Positions 13,286 to 15,290 of a DNA stretch of 15,290 nt are shown in pieces. Numbering within the stretch: the first letter of the stretch is position 1; every line of letters begins with the position of its first letter. Source of the stretch: Betaproteobacteria bacterium. Lineage in GTDB: Bacteria; Pseudomonadota; Gammaproteobacteria; Burkholderiales; SG8-41. The notes under the pieces were generated by a model. It saw only the letters and a program-made list of their open reading frames with translations, was not told the DNA's origin and made no database searches. The DNA is taken from positions 1-15,290 of the forward strand of contig JANXSE010000232.1 in assembly GCA_025356695.1 (NCBI GenBank), written 5' to 3'. The position numbers and the translations under genes are program-made.

Positions 13286-13320
13286 CATTCTAGTCCGCGT
13301 GGTGGCGGCGCGCTAGAATG
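13286..13320. promoter_or_regulatory. Symmetric divergent promoter pair
   Basis: CATTCTAG (13286-13293) and CTAGAATG (13313-13320) form a perfect 8-bp inverted repeat with a 19-bp spacer. Each arm contains a TAGAAT -10 box pointing outward, one for the cupin gene (-) and one for the DUF3301 gene (+). On the + side only nine bases separate the box from ATG 13329. The -35 zone of each overlaps the -10 of the other, so the two promoters probably exclude each other or share a protein. Confidence 0.5.
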
Positions 13321-13328
13321 CACGCGCG

Positions 13329-13661
13329 ATGTCGATATTCGAAATTTCCGTGCTGGTGATTCTGGCGGCGCTGGGCTGGTTGTGGTTCGACAGCCTGCAG
13401 GCGCGCGAGGCCGCGCTGCGCGCTGCGCGCAACGCCTGCACCGCCGACGGGTTCATGCTGCTCGACGATACGGTGGCGATCGCTTCGCTGAAACCCGCGC
13501 GCAACGAGGACGGTCGTCTCATGTTGCAGCGTAGCTATGATTTTGAATACAGCGACACTGGCAACAACCGTCTGACCGGCGGCATTGTGTTGCTGGGCCA
13601 TCGTGTGATCATGCTGAATGTCGGATCGCGCGAGGGCGGCAACGTTTATACGTTGCATTGA
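13329..13661 (+). CDS. DUF3301 family membrane-anchored protein
   Basis: A 110-residue protein. The first 20 residues form one membrane helix (SIFEISVLVILAALGWLWF), followed by DSLQAREAALRAARNAC and then a small soluble domain with LLDDTVAIASL, QRSYDFEYSDTGNNRLTGGIVLLG and a short C-terminus. This arrangement, especially the DFEYSDTG and LLDDTVA motifs, matches DUF3301, a betaproteobacterial/gammaproteobacterial family of unknown function with an N-out or N-in single helix. The start is firm although there is no Shine-Dalgarno sequence, because the -10 box TAGAAT lies nine bases upstream and the mRNA is probably leaderless. The Bug receptor gene follows after a short gap and may be co-transcribed. 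Confidence 0.8.
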   Translation: MSIFEISVLVILAALGWLWFDSLQAREAALRAARNACTADGFMLLDDTVAIASLKPARNEDGRLMLQRSYDFEYSDTGNNRLTGGIVLLGHRVIMLNVGSREGGNVYTLH

Positions 13662-13686
13662 CGAACGAAATAACATGGGTGCGACA

Positions 13687-14640
13687 ATGAAATTGAAATC
13701 AATTTTTGCAGCTGCACTGTTTCTGATTGCGACGGCGGCTGGCGCGGCGTATCCGGAACGCCCCGTCACCATCATCGTGCCGTTCGCCGCCGGCGGCGGC
13801 AGCGACATCGTCGCCCGCATCATTGCCAAATATCTGACCGAGTCGCTCGGCCGTGCGGTGCTGGTCGAGAACAAACCGGGCGCGGGCGGCAACATCGGCA
13901 TCATTGCCACGGCACGCGCCAAACCCGATGGTTATACCTTTCTGGTGGTGTCGAGCGTGCTGGTGGTGAACCCCAGCCTCTATAAACAACCGTTCGATCC
14001 GTTCAAGGATTTCATGCCGGTGGTGGACATCGGCGCCTCGCCCAATGTCATCGTCACGCGCGCCGATTCAAATATAAAAACGGTGGCCGAACTGATTGCG
14101 CTGGCGAAAAAAAGCCCCGACCTGCTGAATTACTCGAGTCCGGGCAGCGGCACCTCGCCGCATCTGGCGACCGAACTGTTCAAGTTCCGCGCCAAAATCA
14201 ACCTCACGCACATTCCGTACGGCGGCGCCGGCCCCTCGCTGCAGGCGGTGTTGAGTGGCGCGACGCAACTGGGCGCTTTCAGCCTTGGCAGCGCGGCCAC
14301 GCACATGAGTGCCGGCACCCTGCGCGCGCTGGTGCATACCGGCGCCGGCCGTATGGCGGATTTCCCGGCGGTGCCGAACATGACCGAGGCGGGTTTCCCG
14401 AATTCGGATTCCGAAACCTTCCAGGTGCTGGTCGCACCCGTCGGCACACCGCAGGACATCATCGACCGCGTGTCGAAGGAAGTGATCGCCATCGTCAAAC
14501 GACCGGACGTGCGCGAAACGTTGCGTCAGACCGGCTTCGGTGTGATCGGCGGTGATGCCGAAACTTTGCGCGCGCGCATCGCGCGCGAAGTGCCGATGTG
14601 GAAGGAAGTGATCGACCGTGCGGGGATCAAGCCGGAATAG
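13687..14640 (+). CDS. Bug/TctC-family substrate-binding protein (third)
   Basis: A 317-residue periplasmic receptor with signal peptide MKLKSIFAAALFLIATAAGA, then AYPERPVTIIVPFAAGGGSDIVAR, VENKPGAGGNIG, DGYTFLVVSS, GASPNVIVTRADS, NYSSPGSGTSPHLATELF and IPYGGAGPS, ending in RARIAREVPMWKEVIDRAGIKPE. More than half of the positions look identical to the second Bug receptor, including long matching stretches in both lobes, so the two probably arose by duplication and bind related carboxylates. ATG 13687 is preferred because it directly opens a canonical signal peptide; ATG 13675 is four codons earlier and equally close to the DUF3301 stop. No TctAB genes are present. Confidence 0.92.
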   Translation: MKLKSIFAAALFLIATAAGAAYPERPVTIIVPFAAGGGSDIVARIIAKYLTESLGRAVLVENKPGAGGNIGIIATARAKPDGYTFLVVSSVLVVNPSLYKQPFDPFKDFMPVVDIGASPNVIVTRADSNIKTVAELIALAKKSPDLLNYSSPGSGTSPHLATELFKFRAKINLTHIPYGGAGPSLQAVLSGATQLGAFSLGSAATHMSAGTLRALVHTGAGRMADFPAVPNMTEAGFPNSDSETFQVLVAPVGTPQDIIDRVSKEVIAIVKRPDVRETLRQTGFGVIGGDAETLRARIAREVPMWKEVIDRAGIKPE

Positions 14641-14658
14641 GCCGGCGTCGCGCGAACG

Positions 14659-15174
14659 TCAGTGCATCAGTTTGTGGTCGCCGCCGGCATCTGCCGGCGG
14701 TGTCGTTTCCGTCACCCCTGCCGGCGCGATCATCCACTTGGCATCGTTCTGCAAACGGTCGAGCAGCACACCGACCTGTTGCGCGAGCTGATGCGCGAAT
14801 TTCAGATTGACGTTGGCACCGGTGGGTGTGCCGAGATCGAGCGAGACGCCGTGTTCGATCGGCGTCAGGTTTAGTTTGACAACGAGTACCGGCGCCTCGC
14901 CGAGCGGAAAGTTGGTGCCCGGCACGAATTCATCGTTGAGTTTGGTCTGTTGCTGAACAGCCTGTTGCTCGAATTCGGTGACCGCCTGCGCGACCTGCGG
15001 CGGAAACTTTTTGGCGACGGTGCGCGCGGCGATGGTGCGGTTGGCGGCGAGCAGGTGCGCGGTGACCGGGCGCGTCAGCCAGAAACGGAATTCCTCACCT
15101 TCATCGGTGCTGACGCGCAGCAGGATGCGGTCTTCCGCCGGAACGTAACCGCCGTTGAGTTGTTTGATGCCCAT
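14659..15174 (-). CDS. Uncharacterised soluble protein
   Basis: I do not recognise this 171-residue protein. It has no signal peptide or membrane helix. It begins MGIKQLNGGYVPAEDRILLRVSTDEGEEFRFWLTRPVTAHLL, a beta-rich start, then a helical, Gln-rich middle (FEQQAVQQQTKL), a strand pair VLVVKLNLTPIEHGVSLDLG, an amphipathic helix FAHQLAQQVGVLLDRLQ, and an Ala/Pro/Gly-rich tail. The codon pattern and lack of low-complexity stretches support a real gene. ATG 15174 is preceded at nine bases by a TAAAAT -10 box on its strand, with no Shine-Dalgarno sequence, suggesting a leaderless mRNA. It converges with the third Bug gene (18 bases between stops) and lies downstream of the globin-like gene on the same strand. 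Confidence 0.7.
   Translation of the reverse strand: MGIKQLNGGYVPAEDRILLRVSTDEGEEFRFWLTRPVTAHLLAANRTIAARTVAKKFPPQVAQAVTEFEQQAVQQQTKLNDEFVPGTNFPLGEAPVLVVKLNLTPIEHGVSLDLGTPTGANVNLKFAHQLAQQVGVLLDRLQNDAKWMIAPAGVTETTPPADAGGDHKLMH
14681..14700. other. Perfect GC hairpin near converging gene ends
   Basis: CCGCCGGC (14681-14688) and GCCGGCGG (14693-14700) form a perfect 8-bp stem around ATCT, 40 bases past the third Bug stop and inside the end of the opposite-strand gene (coding for PPADAGG). There is no T-run, so termination is uncertain. Confidence 0.3.
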
Positions 15175-15183
15175 GGTGCGCCT

Positions 15184-15189
15184 ATTTTA
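15184..15189 (-). promoter_or_regulatory. -10 box nine bases before the ATG of the uncharacterised gene
   Basis: Minus-strand TAAAAT (15184-15189) is followed by nine bases and then ATG (15174-15172), the same geometry as the DUF3301 promoter. A good -35 box is not evident. Confidence 0.4.
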
Positions 15190-15212
15190 ACCCGCACCGG
15201 AGCGGTTCTGCT

Positions 15213-15290
15213 TCAGGTCATGTGGGCGGCCATGAAGTCGTAGGCTTCCTGCCAGGCCTGCCTGACTTCCGGCGTGAACTCGCGGCCGAG
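15213..15290 (-). CDS. Globin-like protein, C-terminal end only (partial)
   Basis: The reverse strand is open from the right edge to TGA 15215-15213, giving 25 residues: LGREFTPEVRQAWQEAYDF followed by MAAHMT. The LGxEFTPEVxxAWxxAY pattern is the last helix of bacterial globins and of the globin domain in flavohaemoproteins and globin-coupled proteins. The haem-binding His lies outside the window. The fragment ends with the stop, so a flavohaemoprotein is unlikely and a single-domain globin is favoured. It is upstream of, and on the same strand as, the uncharacterised gene. Confidence 0.5.
   Translation of the reverse strand, partial: LGREFTPEVRQAWQEAYDFMAAHMT

Noticed and set aside
1..15290. 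CRISPR array, tRNA, rRNA, phage or conjugation genes
   Set aside because: I found no regularly spaced repeats, no tRNA-like cloverleaf and no integrase, transposase or phage structural motifs in any frame.

Overview
The window is GC-rich, densely coded DNA that looks like the chromosome of a betaproteobacterium, most likely Burkholderiales or a relative. The evidence is three periplasmic tricarboxylate-type binding proteins of the Bug/TctC family without their TctAB membrane partners (an expansion typical of that order), a DUF3301 protein, a MipA/OmpV barrel and a PilA-type prepilin. I see no phage, IS element, CRISPR array, rRNA or tRNA, and no recognisable DNA-binding regulator.

Layout. 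1-84: the end of an aldo/keto reductase on +. 94-1083: Bug receptor on -, divergent from a lone prepilin (1216-1719, +). A strong two-way terminator (1729-1758) separates the prepilin from an endostatin/lectin-like lipoprotein (1780-2451, -). A MipA/OmpV protein (2546-3331, -) is divergent from a membrane DUF4118-PAS sensor-like protein without an output domain (3565-4398, +), which is followed by a GNAT/BioF2-like acyltransferase (about 4445-5455, +). An alpha/beta hydrolase with Cys at the nucleophile elbow (5477-6343, -) is convergent with it.

6583-10248 is the most unusual region. A tight - strand operon encodes a type II dehydroquinase-like protein lacking several catalytic residues (8752-9189), a DctP-type TRAP binding protein with no signal peptide (7808-8728) and an MFS permease (6583-7806). 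It is divergent from a 3-hydroxyisobutyrate-dehydrogenase-family enzyme (9367-10248, +) across a 177-bp shared promoter region. I infer an uptake-and-catabolism or sensing module for an unknown hydroxy acid or cyclic acid.

10255-10345 is a REP/MITE-like palindromic element. After it come a second Bug receptor (10355-11338, -), a divergent MFS permease (11523-12749, +) that appears to be translated through a 12-codon leader ORF, a secreted cupin (12781-13239, -), a DUF3301 protein (13329-13661, +) and a third Bug receptor (13687-14640, +), a close paralogue of the second. The window ends with an unrecognised conserved-looking protein (14659-15174, -) and the tail of a globin-like gene (15213-15290, -). 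Two or three promoters have a -10 box 9-10 nt before an ATG, which suggests leaderless transcripts. No gene-free stretch exceeds 300 bases; the longest are 6344-6582 and 3332-3564.
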